Below are positions 16,707 through 27,203 of a stretch of 64,000 nucleotides of DNA, one piece after another (position 1 is the stretch's first letter; every line of letters begins with the position of its first letter). Both the position numbers and the translations under genes were made by a program. The notes under the pieces were generated by a model. That model did not search any database. It had not been told where the DNA came from and saw only the letters and a list, made by a program, of their open reading frames with translations. Where the stretch lies: NCBI GenBank assembly GCA_938048455.1, contig CALIUY010000001.1, forward strand, positions 1 to 64,000. Reading direction: 5' to 3'. The DNA comes from an uncultured Desulfobacterales bacterium. Lineage in GTDB: Bacteria > Desulfobacterota > Desulfobacteria > Desulfobacterales > SpSt-501.

Positions 16707-18356
16707 ATGCGTTTTCGAAGAACCCTCCCGAGCGGGGCGGCCGCGGTGATCTGGCTTATGGGCGTCATCGCCCAAGCCGCCCCCGACCCGACGGCCGGGG
16801 GCCCGCCCGCGGCGCCTGGCCGCGAAATGGCCCAGCAGGCGACGCGCGGCCCCCAGCGATGGATCACCTCCGATCATTCCAAGCACGAGGCGCTCAAGCA
16901 GCCCTTCGCCTCGGGGCCGGAGGTGACGCGCGCCTGCCTGAGCTGCCACACCGAGGCCGCCGCCCAGATCCACCGCACCATCCACTGGACCTGGGTCGAC
17001 CCCGCCTCGCCGCCGGAGAAGCCGATGGGCAAGGGGGCGCTCACGGTGAACAATTACTGCGTGAGCATCCACAGCAACGAGCCGCGCTGCACCTCCTGCC
17101 ACATCGGTTACGGCTGGCAGGACAACACCTTCGACTTCCGCGACCCCACGAAAGTGGACTGTCTCGTCTGCCACGAGCGCACCGGCACCTACAAGAAGTT
17201 CCCCGCCGGCGCCGGCAACCCCGCCGCCAAGCCGACCGTTTTCCCCGGCGACGGCAAGACCTACGAACCTCCCGATTGGAACCGGGTGGCCCAGAGCGTG
17301 GGCCGCCCCACCCGCGACAACTGCGGGATGTGCCATTTCTACGGCGGCGGCGGCGATGCGGTGAAGCACGGGGATCTCGACTCCTCGATGCACAAGCCGA
17401 ACCGCGCGCTCGACGTCCACATGGGCGTGGACGGCAAGAACTTCGACTGCACCCGCTGCCACACGACGCGCGCCCACCAGGTGGCGGGCCGCATCTACTC
17501 GACCCCGGCGGCCACGGAGCGCACGCCGCTTACGCGCGACGATCTGACGCCGCGGATCACCTGCGAGTCCTGCCACACCGCCACCCCGCACAAGCCGGGC
17601 ATCAAGGCGAACGACCACACCGACAAGGTCGCCTGTCAGAGCTGTCACATCCCCGAGTTCGCGCGGGTGCTGCCCACCAAGATGCGCTGGGACTGGTCGA
17701 CGGCCGGGAAGATGAAGGACGGAAAGCCTTACAAGGAAAAGGGACCGCTCGGCTTTCCCGTCTACGACACGCAGAAGGGGGATTTCCTCTGGGAGAAAAA
17801 CGTGCGGCCGGCCTACTTCTGGTACAACGGCACGATCGACGCCCTATCGCTCAAGGACGCCGTCGATCCCAGCCGCCCGGTCGCCATCAACTGGCCGGTC
17901 GGAAGCCCGCAGGACCCCAACTCCCGCATCGCCCCCTTCAAGCTGCATGCGGGCAAGCAGCCTTACGACACGGTGCACAAGACGCTGCTCGTGCCGCATC
18001 TCTTCGGGCCGCCGGGCTCGGAGGCCTACTGGCAGAAATACGACTGGCGGGCGGCGCTCGAGAGCGGCATGCGGCGGGCGGGGCTGCCCTTCAGCGGGGA
18101 GTTCGACTTCGTCGAAACCACCTATGTTTTTCCGACCACGCACATGGTCGCCCCCAAGGAGCGGGCGGTCGCCTGCAGCGAGTGCCACACCCGCGAAAAC
18201 GGCCGCATGGCCGGCATCTCCGGCGTCCACCTCCCCGGCCGGGACGCGAACCGGGTAATCGAAGTGCTCGGTTGGGCGACGGTGCTGGCTTCGTTCGTCG
18301 GGGTGGGGGTCCACGGCATCGGCCGGGCGGTGAGCCGCCGACGCAAGGAGGGCTGA
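16707..18356 (+). CDS. Tetrathionate reductase family octaheme cytochrome c (OTR-like)
   Basis: 549 aa from ATG 16707, which has GGAGG five bases upstream; a longer start at 16668 lacks one. After a signal peptide there are exactly eight CxxCH haem sites (from residues 77, 128, 152, 206, 248, 286, 310 and 490). The family conserves NNYC just before haem 2, whose iron has a lysine ligand in Shewanella OTR, which reduces tetrathionate, nitrite and hydroxylamine. Unlike soluble OTR, it ends in a membrane segment (about 517-537) with a basic tail, so it is probably tethered to the inner membrane facing the periplasm, next to the cytochrome b encoded 3 bases downstream. Confidence 0.9.
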   Translation: MRFRRTLPSGAAAVIWLMGVIAQAAPDPTAGGPPAAPGREMAQQATRGPQRWITSDHSKHEALKQPFASGPEVTRACLSCHTEAAAQIHRTIHWTWVDPASPPEKPMGKGALTVNNYCVSIHSNEPRCTSCHIGYGWQDNTFDFRDPTKVDCLVCHERTGTYKKFPAGAGNPAAKPTVFPGDGKTYEPPDWNRVAQSVGRPTRDNCGMCHFYGGGGDAVKHGDLDSSMHKPNRALDVHMGVDGKNFDCTRCHTTRAHQVAGRIYSTPAATERTPLTRDDLTPRITCESCHTATPHKPGIKANDHTDKVACQSCHIPEFARVLPTKMRWDWSTAGKMKDGKPYKEKGPLGFPVYDTQKGDFLWEKNVRPAYFWYNGTIDALSLKDAVDPSRPVAINWPVGSPQDPNSRIAPFKLHAGKQPYDTVHKTLLVPHLFGPPGSEAYWQKYDWRAALESGMRRAGLPFSGEFDFVETTYVFPTTHMVAPKERAVACSECHTRENGRMAGISGVHLPGRDANRVIEVLGWATVLASFVGVGVHGIGRAVSRRRKEG

Positions 18357-18359
18357 TCG

Positions 18360-19034
18360 ATGAACGCCGCAACCGCAAACGCCTGCCGCACGGTGAACGT
18401 CTACCTCTATACCCGCTACGAGCGCTTCTGGCACTGGCTGCAGAGCGGCTTGATCCTCATTCTGCTCGTCACGGGATTCGAAACCCACGGTCTCTTCGAG
18501 CTCCTCGGCTTCAAACGGGCCTATGAAATCCACAACTACGCCGGCATCTTCTGGCTGATCGCCTTCGCCTTCTTCGTCTTCTGGATCTTCACCACGGGCG
18601 AGTGGCGCCAGTATGTCCCCACCACGCGCAAGCTCTTGGCCGTAGTCCGCTACTACCTCTTCGGCATCTTCCGCGGCGAGCCGCACCCCGTGCCCAAGCG
18701 CAAGGAGGCCAAACACAACCCCCTGCAGCGCCTGGTCTACCTGGGTCTCGCGGCCTTTCTGCTGCCGATTCAGATGGCCAGCGGATTCCTCTACTGGAGT
18801 TACAACTCCTGGGCCGACTGGGGCCTGGGTTGGCTCTCCCTTCCGGTGGTGGCGGCCGTCCATCTGGCCGGGGCCTTCGCCGTCCTCTCCTTCCTCGTCG
18901 TCCACCTCTACATGATCACGACCGGTCACAGCCTGACGGCGCACACTCGGGCCATGATCTGCGGCTGGGAGGAGGTCGAGGAACGGGAAGCGATCGAAGA
19001 CTGGGAAGTCAAGGCCCGCCGCTCGCCGGCTTGA
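18360..19034 (+). CDS. Membrane cytochrome b, electron donor to the octaheme cytochrome
   Basis: 224 aa with four membrane segments and His pairs suited to two b haems: RYERFWHWLQSG (helix 1), YEIHNYAGIFW (helix 2), VHLAGAF and VVHLYMITTGHS (helix 4). This is the cytochrome b561/thiosulfate-reductase-like type that passes electrons from menaquinol to a periplasmic partner. It begins three bases after the octaheme gene and is surely in the same operon. GAGGG lies just before the start. It offers a direct quinol route to the octaheme protein. Confidence 0.9.
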   Translation: MNAATANACRTVNVYLYTRYERFWHWLQSGLILILLVTGFETHGLFELLGFKRAYEIHNYAGIFWLIAFAFFVFWIFTTGEWRQYVPTTRKLLAVVRYYLFGIFRGEPHPVPKRKEAKHNPLQRLVYLGLAAFLLPIQMASGFLYWSYNSWADWGLGWLSLPVVAAVHLAGAFAVLSFLVVHLYMITTGHSLTAHTRAMICGWEEVEEREAIEDWEVKARRSPA

Positions 19035-19047
19035 ACGCTTTCCCCGT

Positions 19048-21210
19048 TCAGCGCGCCCCGCGGGGGCACTCCCGACGGAGGCGCGCGATCGCCTCCCGGC
19101 GGCCGAGCACCACGAGTCGGTCCTCGGCCTCGATCCTCTCCGCCGCCGCCGGAAAGAGGATCTTTCTCGCCCCGCGGCGGATGCCCACCACGGTCACTGC
19201 ATAACGCTGGCGGAAGCGGATCTCGGCGAAACTGCGGCCGACGAGGTCGCTGTCGCAAGGGATGGGGATCTCTTCGACGACGAATTCGCCTTCCTCCGGC
19301 GGCGGGGACGCCGCCTCCGCCCGACCGAGCAGCTCTTCGGCCGCCCGCAATCCGCCCGGCGGGCCCACCACGACGAGCCGATCGCCGGGAAAGAGGCGAA
19401 AGCCGGGATCCGGGTCATAGATCACCCGCCCGGCACGGCTCACCGCCAGGATCGAGGTCCCGGTCTCCGCCCGGAGCGGAACCTCCCGCACCGGGCGGCC
19501 GGCGAAGAGCGAACCGGACCGCAGACGGATTTCGCGGAAGCCGATCGGCCAATCGATCCCCCGCGGGAACACCTCCATGGCGTGGGTGAGGGCGTCGGCC
19601 GCCTGCTCGGCGGCGTCGACGAAAGGCCGGAAGACGACATGGGCCCCGGCCTCTTCGTAACGCCGCGCTTCCTCGGGGCCGGCGGCCGTCAGGGCGATCC
19701 TCCCCGGGAAACCGCGCCGGGTGAGGAAATCCACGAGCGCGAGGTTGAGCTCGCGGCTGCGCACGGTGCTCACGATCCAGCGGGCCTCTTCCAGCGGAAG
19801 GCCCTCGAGGAGCTCGGGATCCCCCAGATCGCCGTAGAGCACCGCCGCCTCCTTCTCCTGCATGGCCTCGATCGCCCGGGGGTCGAAATCCACGACGAGC
19901 AGACGGTTTCCCCGCGCCAGCAGGTGCTCGGCCACGGCCCGGCCGTAGGTCCCGGCGCCGAAGAGAATCACGTCGACGCCGCGCGCCGGTCCGGCCTGGC
20001 CCGCCGGGGACTCGCGGTAGGGATGCCGGCGTTCGAACACCCGCAGGGGACCCGAGAGCAGGCGGTAAAGGGGCTCGGAGTAGAGAATCATGTAAGTGGA
20101 GGCGAAGATCGTCACCACCCCCACGAGAGTGATCAGGCCCATCGTCTCCGCCTGGATGTGCCCGAGCTGCAACCCCGCCGCGGCGACGATCAGGGAAAAC
20201 TCGCTGATCTGCGCGACCGTGAGACCCGCCAGAAAGCCCGTCCGCCGCCGATAGCCCATCGCGCCCATGATCGCCAGGACGATCAGGGGGTTGCCCGCGA
20301 GGACGAAGACCGAGAAGATCAGCGCTCCCCCGAGCTGCGCGCCGACCGTGCTCCAGTCCAGGCGCGCGCCGAGGTCGATGAAGAAAAAGAGCAAAAGAAA
20401 GTCGCGCACCCCCGTCAGCCGCGCGCCGATCGCATCCCGGAAAGGCGTGGAGGCGAGGGAAACCCCGGCGAGGAAGGCGCCGACCTCCTTGGTGAAGTGG
20501 AGCGTGTCGCTGGCGGCCCCGAGGAAGACCGCCCAGGCCACGGCGAAAACGTTCAACAGCTCGGGGGAGGCCGAAAGACGCCGCAGCAGCGGCGGCAGAA
20601 GAAAGCGCATCGCCAGCCCCGTGAAGGCGAGCAGCCCCACGCCGGCGGCGAGGACGCGGAGGGCGGCCGCAGCCGGCGGAAGATCGGCGGAAAGCGGCGA
20701 GCCGATCGTCGTCAGCCCCACGAGGGCGAGCACGGCGGCGATGTCCTGAACGATCAGGAATCCCACGGCGATGCGGCCGTGGAGCGAGTCGATCTCCTTC
20801 TTGTCGGAAAGGAGCTTGACGATGATGATCGTGCTCGAAAAGGTGAGCGCCACCGCGACGTACGCCGCCGGCAGCGGTTCCATGCCGAGGCCGAGCGCGA
20901 TCCCCCAGCCGATGATCGAGGTGAAGACGATCTGCCCCAGCCCGGTCGCGAGCGCCACCGGCCCGGTGGTGCGGATGAGTTCCAGGTCGAGCCGCAGCCC
21001 GACGATGAAGAGCAGAAGCGCGATGCCGATCTGGGCGAGGAGCTCGATCTGCGGGTGGCTCGCCACGATCCGCAACCCGGAGGGTCCGGCGGCGATCCCC
21101 GCGGCGAGGAACATGATGATCTGCGGCTGGCGCAACAGAAGCCCGAGGGCCCCGAACGCCGCAGCCAGCGCGAGGATCGCGGCGATTTCGGCGAAGGTGC
21201 TCGCGAACAT
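19048..21210 (-). CDS. CPA2-type cation:proton antiporter with RCK domains (Kef-like)
   Basis: 720 aa. The first 400 residues hold about 12 membrane segments of the Na+/H+ exchanger fold. Then comes a TrkA-N/RCK domain (VILFGAGTYGRAVAEHLLA, a GxGxxG NAD-binding motif, with YGDLGDPELLEGL) and two TrkA-C domains near residues 570-640 and 660-715. The family exports K+ or Na+ in exchange for protons and is gated by nucleotides. It lies 58 bases after feoB on the same strand and could be in the same transcript. Confidence 0.9.
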   Translation of the reverse strand: MFASTFAEIAAILALAAAFGALGLLLRQPQIIMFLAAGIAAGPSGLRIVASHPQIELLAQIGIALLLFIVGLRLDLELIRTTGPVALATGLGQIVFTSIIGWGIALGLGMEPLPAAYVAVALTFSSTIIIVKLLSDKKEIDSLHGRIAVGFLIVQDIAAVLALVGLTTIGSPLSADLPPAAAALRVLAAGVGLLAFTGLAMRFLLPPLLRRLSASPELLNVFAVAWAVFLGAASDTLHFTKEVGAFLAGVSLASTPFRDAIGARLTGVRDFLLLFFFIDLGARLDWSTVGAQLGGALIFSVFVLAGNPLIVLAIMGAMGYRRRTGFLAGLTVAQISEFSLIVAAAGLQLGHIQAETMGLITLVGVVTIFASTYMILYSEPLYRLLSGPLRVFERRHPYRESPAGQAGPARGVDVILFGAGTYGRAVAEHLLARGNRLLVVDFDPRAIEAMQEKEAAVLYGDLGDPELLEGLPLEEARWIVSTVRSRELNLALVDFLTRRGFPGRIALTAAGPEEARRYEEAGAHVVFRPFVDAAEQAADALTHAMEVFPRGIDWPIGFREIRLRSGSLFAGRPVREVPLRAETGTSILAVSRAGRVIYDPDPGFRLFPGDRLVVVGPPGGLRAAEELLGRAEAASPPPEEGEFVVEEIPIPCDSDLVGRSFAEIRFRQRYAVTVVGIRRGARKILFPAAAERIEAEDRLVVLGRREAIARLRRECPRGAR

Positions 21211-21268
21211 CGTCCTCTTGGCTCCCGCCGGTCGGGGATCGCGGCCGGCCGCGGCGTCGCGCCCGCGG

Positions 21269-23380
21269 TCAGGCGTAGCCGAGCAGGCGGCCGCCCTGGT
21301 AGACGGCGAACGAGACGAGCCAGGCGACCGCCGTGTTGTAGCCGATGCTGAAGAGCATCCACTTCGTGGAGCCCGTCTCCCGCCGGATCGCGGTCACCGT
21401 GGCGAGGCAGGGGAGATAGAGGAGCACGAAAACCATCATCGCCAGCCCGGAAAGCGGGGTCATGCCCGAGGAAAGCAGCGCCCGCTCGAGGGCGCCCTCG
21501 GTCTGCCCCGCCTCCCCCACGGCGTGCAATACCCCGAGGGTGCTGACCACGATTTCCTTGGCGATGAAGCCCGAAAGCAGGGCGACCGCGCCGCGCCAGT
21601 CGATTCCCAGAGGGGCGAAAAGCGGCTCCGCCGCCCGACCGATCTTTCCCAGCCAGGACTCCCGGATCTGCGATCCGCGCGCCTCCACGGCGTCTTGACC
21701 TCCAGCGGCTTCCTCGGCCGCCGCGGCCGGGGAAGAATCCGGCGGCGAGGCCTGGGGAAAGGAGGAGAGCACCCAGACGACCGCCGAGCCGATGAGGATG
21801 ACGTTGCCCATCTTGCGCAGAAAGATCCGGCTGCGGTCCCACATGTGAATGAGCAGGCTCTTGACCATCGGCATGCGGTAAGGGGGCAGTTCCATGACGA
21901 AGGGGGCGTCCGCACCCGCCAGCAGGGTCGAACGCAGCAGGCGGCCGGTCAGGATCGAAAGCAGGATCCCCAGGAGGTAGAGCGCGAAGATCACGTTTCC
22001 CGCCCGCTCGCCGAAAAAGGCTCCGGCCAGAACGACGTAGACCGGAAGCTTGGCCGAGCAAGACATGAAGGGGGTGATGAGAATGGTCAGGATCCGGTCC
22101 CGGGGGCTCTCGAGCGTACGGGCGGCCATCACCGCCGGGACGTTGCAGCCGAATCCCATGAGCATGGGGATGAACGACTTCCCGTGCAGGCCGATCAGAT
22201 GCATGATCCGGTCCATCAGGAAGGCCGTGCGCGCCATGTAGCCGGTGTCCTCGAAGAGCGCGATGCAGAAGAAGAGGATCAGGATGTTGGGCAGGAACTT
22301 GAGCACGCTGCCCACCCCGGCGATGACGCCCTCCACGATCAGCCCCTGCAACGGTCCCTCGGGGAGAAGCGCCGCGGCGGCCTGGGCCGCCCGTCCCACC
22401 CCGGCCTCGATCCAGGAGACCGGCGTCTCGCCCAGGGTGAAGGTGAGCTGGAACATGGCCCAGATGAAGAACAGAAAGATCGGAAAGCCGAGGAAGCGGT
22501 GCGTCAGGACGAGATCGATGTTGCGCGAGACGTCGACGCGCCGGCGGGCGTCGGCGCGTTGCACCTCGCGCACGATGCCGGCGATGAACCCGTAGCGCTC
22601 GTCGGTGAGCACGATCTGGGGGTCCTCGTCGTAGCGCTCGGAAAGGTGCCGGCGCAACTTCGCCGCCGCCTCCAGCACGAAACGCGCCGCCTCGGGCGCG
22701 GCGGCGACGAGCCGCTCTTTGACGACTTCGTCGTCTTCGAGCAGCTTGATCGCCGTCCAGCGCGGCAGCCAGGCGAGCCGATCCCCGATGCGGGATTCGA
22801 GAAAGCCGGAAAGCCGGCCGATCGCCTCCTCGAGGTCGCGCGAATATTTCACGCGGCGGGTACGATCCGGCGGCTTCGGCGAATCCGCCAGTCGGATCGC
22901 CTCCTCGAGCAGCTCCTCCATTCCTTCGGCGCGGTTGGCGACGGTGAAGACGACGGGGACGTCGAGCAGCTGGGAGAGCTTGGCGGCGTCGATGGTCAGC
23001 CCCCGCGCCCGCGCCATGTCGGCCATGTTCAGGGCGAAGAGGACCTTGCAGTCGAGTTCGCGGATCTGCGTGGCCAGGTAGAGGCTCCGCTCGAGGTTGG
23101 TCGCGTCGATCACGACGACCCCGACGTCGGGCCGCTCGTCGAGGAGGTAGTTGCGGGCGATCACTTCCTCGAGCGAAAACGGGGTCAGGCTGTAGGTGCC
23201 CGGCAGATCGACGACGATGATCTCGCGGTCGCCGCGGCGGATGCGCCCTTCCTTTTTTTCCACCGTGACGCCGGGCCAGTTGCCGACTTTCTGGCGGGTG
23301 CCGGTCAGGTTGTTGAAAATGGAAGTTTTCCCCGAATTGGGGTTGCCGGCCAGCGCGAGGGTGATGGGCCTGGGAACCAT
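21269..23380 (-). CDS. feoB: Ferrous iron transport protein B
   Basis: 703 aa. N-terminal small GTPase: P-loop [16 protein letters not shown] (G1), VTVEKKEG (G2), DLPGTYSL (G3) and NMAD (G4, in place of NKxD, usual for FeoB). A helical inhibitory domain follows to about residue 275, then the membrane core with two Gate segments and the conserved LPC ([15 protein letters not shown]). It imports Fe2+ through the inner membrane. FeoA starts nine bases upstream of it on the same strand. Confidence 0.96.
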   Translation of the reverse strand: MVPRPITLALAGNPNSGKTSIFNNLTGTRQKVGNWPGVTVEKKEGRIRRGDREIIVVDLPGTYSLTPFSLEEVIARNYLLDERPDVGVVVIDATNLERSLYLATQIRELDCKVLFALNMADMARARGLTIDAAKLSQLLDVPVVFTVANRAEGMEELLEEAIRLADSPKPPDRTRRVKYSRDLEEAIGRLSGFLESRIGDRLAWLPRWTAIKLLEDDEVVKERLVAAAPEAARFVLEAAAKLRRHLSERYDEDPQIVLTDERYGFIAGIVREVQRADARRRVDVSRNIDLVLTHRFLGFPIFLFFIWAMFQLTFTLGETPVSWIEAGVGRAAQAAAALLPEGPLQGLIVEGVIAGVGSVLKFLPNILILFFCIALFEDTGYMARTAFLMDRIMHLIGLHGKSFIPMLMGFGCNVPAVMAARTLESPRDRILTILITPFMSCSAKLPVYVVLAGAFFGERAGNVIFALYLLGILLSILTGRLLRSTLLAGADAPFVMELPPYRMPMVKSLLIHMWDRSRIFLRKMGNVILIGSAVVWVLSSFPQASPPDSSPAAAAEEAAGGQDAVEARGSQIRESWLGKIGRAAEPLFAPLGIDWRGAVALLSGFIAKEIVVSTLGVLHAVGEAGQTEGALERALLSSGMTPLSGLAMMVFVLLYLPCLATVTAIRRETGSTKWMLFSIGYNTAVAWLVSFAVYQGGRLLGYA

Positions 23381-23389
23381 GGGAGGGCT

Positions 23390-23617
23390 TCAGTCGGCCT
23401 TCTCGACCTCGATCTGCTCGGCCTCCTCGACCCGCAGCGAGAGGTGCACTCCCTTGGCCACCAGTTCCAGGGGATCCTTGAGCGGCGCGTATTTTTCGAC
23501 GCGGAGGCGGGTTCCCTTGACGAGCCCCATCTCGAGGACACGGCGGCGCAGACGGCTGTTCCCCCCGACATGCACGACCGTCGCGCTCTCCCCTTCTTTG
23601 AGCTCGCTCAAGCGCAT
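23390..23617 (-). CDS. feoA: Ferrous iron transport protein A
   Basis: 75 aa, an SH3-like FeoA domain: MRLSELKEGESATVVHV, RRRVLEMGLVKGTRLRVE and DPLELVAKGVHLSLRVEEAEQI. Small cytoplasmic partner that supports FeoB. The start is the ATG at 23617; an upstream in-frame extension lacks FeoA similarity. The stop is nine bases before feoB. A sigma-70-type promoter lies at 23670-23698; no clear Fur box is seen. Confidence 0.93.
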   Translation of the reverse strand: MRLSELKEGESATVVHVGGNSRLRRRVLEMGLVKGTRLRVEKYAPLKDPLELVAKGVHLSLRVEEAEQIEVEKAD

Positions 23618-23669
23618 GGGGTCTGGCTCCCGATGGAAGAAAGCGTCGCCGGCGACCCGGCGGAAGCCG

Positions 23670-23698
23670 AACCTAAGCCGCCGGGAAACGAAAGTCAA
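23670..23698 (-). promoter_or_regulatory. Candidate promoter for feoAB
   Basis: Minus strand TTGACT (23698-23693), 17-base spacer, TAGGTT (23675-23670), about 50 bases before the feoA start. Confidence 0.4.
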
Positions 23699-23763
23699 CC
23701 GCGGCCGCGGGGGATCAGGGAACGGCGGAACCGGGGCCGGGGCGGGTTTCCCGCCCTCCGTCC

Positions 23764-24021
23764 TCAAGGGGCGACGACGAGCCGCTCGAGCAAGGCATCG
23801 AGCCGCCGCGAAAATTCCTCGGGGATCGGCTGAGGCGCGGCCCAGCGGCAGAGGGCGATCGTGCGCCGCAGCGTCTCCACACAGCAGGCGCACTCCAGGC
23901 ATGCACCGAGGTGCTCCTCGAGCTCGCGGCGTCCGGCCGCGTCCAGCTCGCCGTCAAGGTAGGCGGAAATGCGGTCGGCGAGCTCGCGGCAGTGCCGAGG
24001 TTCAGGTTCCCTGCATTCCAT
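23764..24021 (-). CDS. Zinc-binding anti-sigma factor
   Basis: 85 aa. The Cys/His pattern of a ZAS domain is present: HCRELADRISAYLDGEL at residues 10-26 and HLGACLECACC near 37-47, giving H-x3-C-x2-C. No membrane segment follows, so this is a short soluble anti-sigma factor, which usually senses redox or metal stress. Its start overlaps the end of the ECF sigma gene by 20 bases, the classic arrangement for a sigma factor and its inhibitor. Confidence 0.85.
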   Translation of the reverse strand: MECREPEPRHCRELADRISAYLDGELDAAGRRELEEHLGACLECACCVETLRRTIALCRWAAPQPIPEEFSRRLDALLERLVVAP

Positions 24022-24634
24022 GCCGGAAGTATCCTTTCAGACGCTCGCGGAGATACAGCCGGGCCCGGTGCAGCCGCACCTTGACGTTCCCCGGGGTGAG
24101 CCGGAGCAGCCGCGCGGTCTCCTCGGTGCTGAACTCCTCGATGTCCCTCAAGAGCAGCACGACACGGTACTTCTCCGGCAGCGACCAGATCGCCTCGTGC
24201 ACCTGGGCGATCAATTCCTCGCTCAGAAGGCGCTCCAGCGGCAGCCGCGCCCAGAGGGGCACGGCCGCCGTCCGCGCGGTCTCTTCCGGCAATCGCTTCT
24301 CGAGATCCTCGAGCGGCAGTTCCTCCTCCGCGGCTTGCCGCAGGCGGCGGTGCCGCTTGCGGCAAACGTTGACGGCGATGCGGTAGAGCCAGTTCTTGAA
24401 ACGGGACTCGAAGCGGAACTCGGGAAGATGCCGGAAGGCGTTGAACAGGGTCTCCTGCACGAGATCCTCGGCGTCGGCTTCGTTGCGGCACATCCGCCGG
24501 CCGAAGGTGTAGAGCCGCGGGGCGTAACGCTCCACGAGCACGCGGAAGAGCTCGCGCTCACCGGCGACGATGCGCTGCACGAGCGCCGTGTCCTCATCGG
24601 CGACCGCGGCGGCGGGAATCGGATTGTTCTTCAT
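24002..24634 (-). CDS. ECF-type RNA polymerase sigma factor
   Basis: 210 aa. Region 2 is clear at residues 28-95 (DAEDLVQETLFNAFRHLPEF, RFKNWLYRIAVNVCRK) and region 4 at about 145-205 (LPEKYRVVLLLRDIEEFS, GNVKVRLHRARLYLRE). An unusual spacer of some 45 residues joins them. It probably directs stress genes and is held by the overlapping anti-sigma factor. Its target promoters cannot be identified here. Confidence 0.93.
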   Translation of the reverse strand: MKNNPIPAAAVADEDTALVQRIVAGERELFRVLVERYAPRLYTFGRRMCRNEADAEDLVQETLFNAFRHLPEFRFESRFKNWLYRIAVNVCRKRHRRLRQAAEEELPLEDLEKRLPEETARTAAVPLWARLPLERLLSEELIAQVHEAIWSLPEKYRVVLLLRDIEEFSTEETARLLRLTPGNVKVRLHRARLYLRERLKGYFRHGMQGT

Positions 24635-24749
24635 CGGCCTGCTCCTCTGACGGAGGGCCTCACGCGTCAGGTCTTTCGGATCCGTGGGGATCGCAAACCA
24701 TGCTAAACACTTCCTCCCGCTCCGTCCACCCCGGGGTTTCGCCTGTGCC

Positions 24750-27203
24750 TCAGCGGTCCTGCCAACGGGAGAGCCGCAGGCTGTTGGCCACGACCGACAG
24801 GCTGCTCAGGGACATGGCGCCGGCGGCGAGAATGGGGTGGAGGTCACGCAGAAAGCCGGGCAGCGCCTCGAAAGGGTGGAGCACCCCTGCGGCGACGGGG
24901 ACGAGAAGGAGGTTGTAGCCGAAGGCCCAGAGGAGGTTTTCGCGGATCGTGCGCCGGGTGCGGCGGCTGAGCCGTATCGCCCGCGGCACCCCCTGAAGGC
25001 TTCCCCCGGCGAGGATCACGCCGGCGCTTTCGATCGCCACATCGGTGCCGGTGCCGATGGCGAAGCCCACGTCGGCCTGGGCGAGCGCCGGGGCGTCGTT
25101 GATGCCGTCGCCCACCATGCCGACCCGGCGGCCCTCGGCCTGCAGGCGCGCGATCACGCGCGCTTTCCCCTCGGGGGGGATCGCGGCGAAGACGCGGGGG
25201 ATCCCCACGCGCGCGGCGATCGCCTGCGCCGTGGTCTCGTTGTCGCCCGTCAAGAGCACCGTTTCCAGGCCCAGCGCCTGAAGCCGCGCCACCGCTGCGG
25301 CCGAATCCTCCTTCGGTCGGTCCTCGAGCGCGATCAGGCCCGCCAACTGTTTCCCGCGGGCGACGGCGATGACGGTCCGGCCCTCGGCCGACAGCCGGCC
25401 GAGAGCCTCCGCCGCCGCCGTGAGATCGACCCCCTCTTCGCGCAACCAGTCCGGCTTGCCCACGCGGATCCAGTGTCCGTCGATCCGCGCCTCGGCGCCG
25501 CTTCCGGAGACTGCCCGGAAGGACTCGGGAATCCCGGGGAGTCCGCCGTGACCGCCGGCGGCGGCGAGCAGCGCGCGGCCGATCGGATGCTCGGAGCCTT
25601 TCTCGACGGCGGCCGCCAGGCGCAGCAGCTCTTCGCGGGAGCCGCCCTCCGGCCCGAGCGGCAGCACCTCGGCGACAGCGGGTTTTCCGGTCGTCACGGT
25701 GCCGGTCTTGTCGAGGACGATCGTGGTGAGGGAGCCTGCGGCCTCGAGGCTCTCGCTGTTGCGGAAGAGGATGCCCAACTCCGCTCCCTTGCCGGTTCCG
25801 GCCATGATGGCGGTCGGCGTCGCCAAGCCCAGGGCGCAGGGGCAGGCGATGACGAGAACGGCGACCATGCGGATCATGCCCGCCACCGGATCCCCGGCGA
25901 GCACCCACCAGAGGACGAACACGCCGGCGGCCACGGCGACGATCGCCGGCACGAACACGGCGGAGACGCGGTCGACCAGCGCCTGGATCGGCGCCCGGCC
26001 GCTCTGAGCTTCCCGCACCAGGCGGATGATCTGCGCGAGCACGGTCGCCGCGCCGACGGCGGTGGCCTGAACGGTGATCAGCCCTTCGCCGTTTACGCTG
26101 CCGCCCACGACCCGATCCCCCGGGCCCTTGTCGACCGGGATCGGCTCGCCGCTCAGCATGGATTCGTCGATCGCCGAGCGACCCTGCAGGACCACCCCGT
26201 CCACGGGGATGCTCTCGCCGGGTCGCACGAGGAGGAGATCGCCTTCGCGCACGGCGGCAAGGGGCACGGCCTCCTCCCGGCCCTGCGCGTCGAGCCGTAC
26301 GGCGGTGCGCGGCCGCAGGCCGAGCAGGCGGCGGATCGCTCCGCCGGTGCGGCCCTTGGTGCGCGATTCGAGGAGCTTGCCGATCCGGATCAGGGTGAGG
26401 ATCACGGCGGAGGTCTCGAAGTAGACGTGGTGGCCCGGCCCGGAGAAGACCAACACGGCGACCGAGTAGGCATAGGCGGCCGTGGCGCCGAGGACGACCA
26501 GGACGTCCATGTTCGCGCTGCGGTTCCTCAGGCTCATCCAAGCGCCGCGGTAGAAATCGAGACCGGTGTAAAACTGGACCGGCGTGGCGAGCAGCAGGAA
26601 GAGGACATCGATCCCGGCGGCATGGCTCCAGGGGCCGGTCAGTCCGAAGTCGCGCCCCATGCTGAGCAGCAAGAGCGGCAGCGCGCACGCGGCGCCGACC
26701 GCGACTTTCCGGATCTGGTCTTCGGTCTCCCGCCGCCGTGCCCGGGCCTCGGCGTCCTCGGCCTCCGTCTCCTCCCCGGAGAAGGGCTCGGCGCGGTAGC
26801 CCGCCTCTCCGACCGCGCGCACGAGATCGGCGATCGAGCCGAGCGCCGGCACCACCTCGACGGTCGCCATCTCGGCGGCGAAATTGACCTCGGCGTGCAG
26901 AACCCCGGGGACCTTGTGGCGCAACGCCCGCTCGACCGCGGCGCGGCAGTTGGCGCAGCTCATCCCGAAAATCCGCAGGGGGACCCGGGTCGTCGGCACC
27001 GTGTAACCGGCCGCGATCACCTGCGCGAGAATCCGCCCCGGGGCGAGAACGGCGGGATCGTAGCGCAGGAGCGCCTCCTCGGAGGCGAAATCGACCCGCA
27101 CTTCGGCTACCCCCGCAAGCGAGCGCAAGGCCCGCTCGAGGCCGGAAGCGCAGTTCGTACAGCTCATGCCCCGGATGGGGAGCCGAAGCTCGGCGAGGCT
27201 CAT
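24750..27203 (-). CDS. copA: Cu+-exporting P-type ATPase
   Basis: 817 aa from ATG 27203. Two N-terminal heavy-metal domains with GMSCTNC (Cys15, Cys18) and GMSCANC (Cys83, Cys86), eight membrane segments, the transmembrane CPC metal site in [16 protein letters not shown], the phosphorylation motif DKTGTVT and the hinge [11 protein letters not shown]. The family pumps Cu+ (or Ag+) out of the cytoplasm with ATP. Its start overlaps the cysQ stop (ATGA at 27200-27203), so it is the last gene of a coupled operon beginning at 30038. Confidence 0.95.
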   Translation of the reverse strand: MSLAELRLPIRGMSCTNCASGLERALRSLAGVAEVRVDFASEEALLRYDPAVLAPGRILAQVIAAGYTVPTTRVPLRIFGMSCANCRAAVERALRHKVPGVLHAEVNFAAEMATVEVVPALGSIADLVRAVGEAGYRAEPFSGEETEAEDAEARARRRETEDQIRKVAVGAACALPLLLLSMGRDFGLTGPWSHAAGIDVLFLLLATPVQFYTGLDFYRGAWMSLRNRSANMDVLVVLGATAAYAYSVAVLVFSGPGHHVYFETSAVILTLIRIGKLLESRTKGRTGGAIRRLLGLRPRTAVRLDAQGREEAVPLAAVREGDLLLVRPGESIPVDGVVLQGRSAIDESMLSGEPIPVDKGPGDRVVGGSVNGEGLITVQATAVGAATVLAQIIRLVREAQSGRAPIQALVDRVSAVFVPAIVAVAAGVFVLWWVLAGDPVAGMIRMVAVLVIACPCALGLATPTAIMAGTGKGAELGILFRNSESLEAAGSLTTIVLDKTGTVTTGKPAVAEVLPLGPEGGSREELLRLAAAVEKGSEHPIGRALLAAAGGHGGLPGIPESFRAVSGSGAEARIDGHWIRVGKPDWLREEGVDLTAAAEALGRLSAEGRTVIAVARGKQLAGLIALEDRPKEDSAAAVARLQALGLETVLLTGDNETTAQAIAARVGIPRVFAAIPPEGKARVIARLQAEGRRVGMVGDGINDAPALAQADVGFAIGTGTDVAIESAGVILAGGSLQGVPRAIRLSRRTRRTIRENLLWAFGYNLLLVPVAAGVLHPFEALPGFLRDLHPILAAGAMSLSSLSVVANSLRLSRWQDR

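Noticed and set aside
20771-23833. 1020-codon open frame opposite the Kef-like and feoB genes
   Set aside because: It has no recognisable domain, while the minus strand has complete feoB with all GTPase motifs. Long antisense frames are expected at this GC content.
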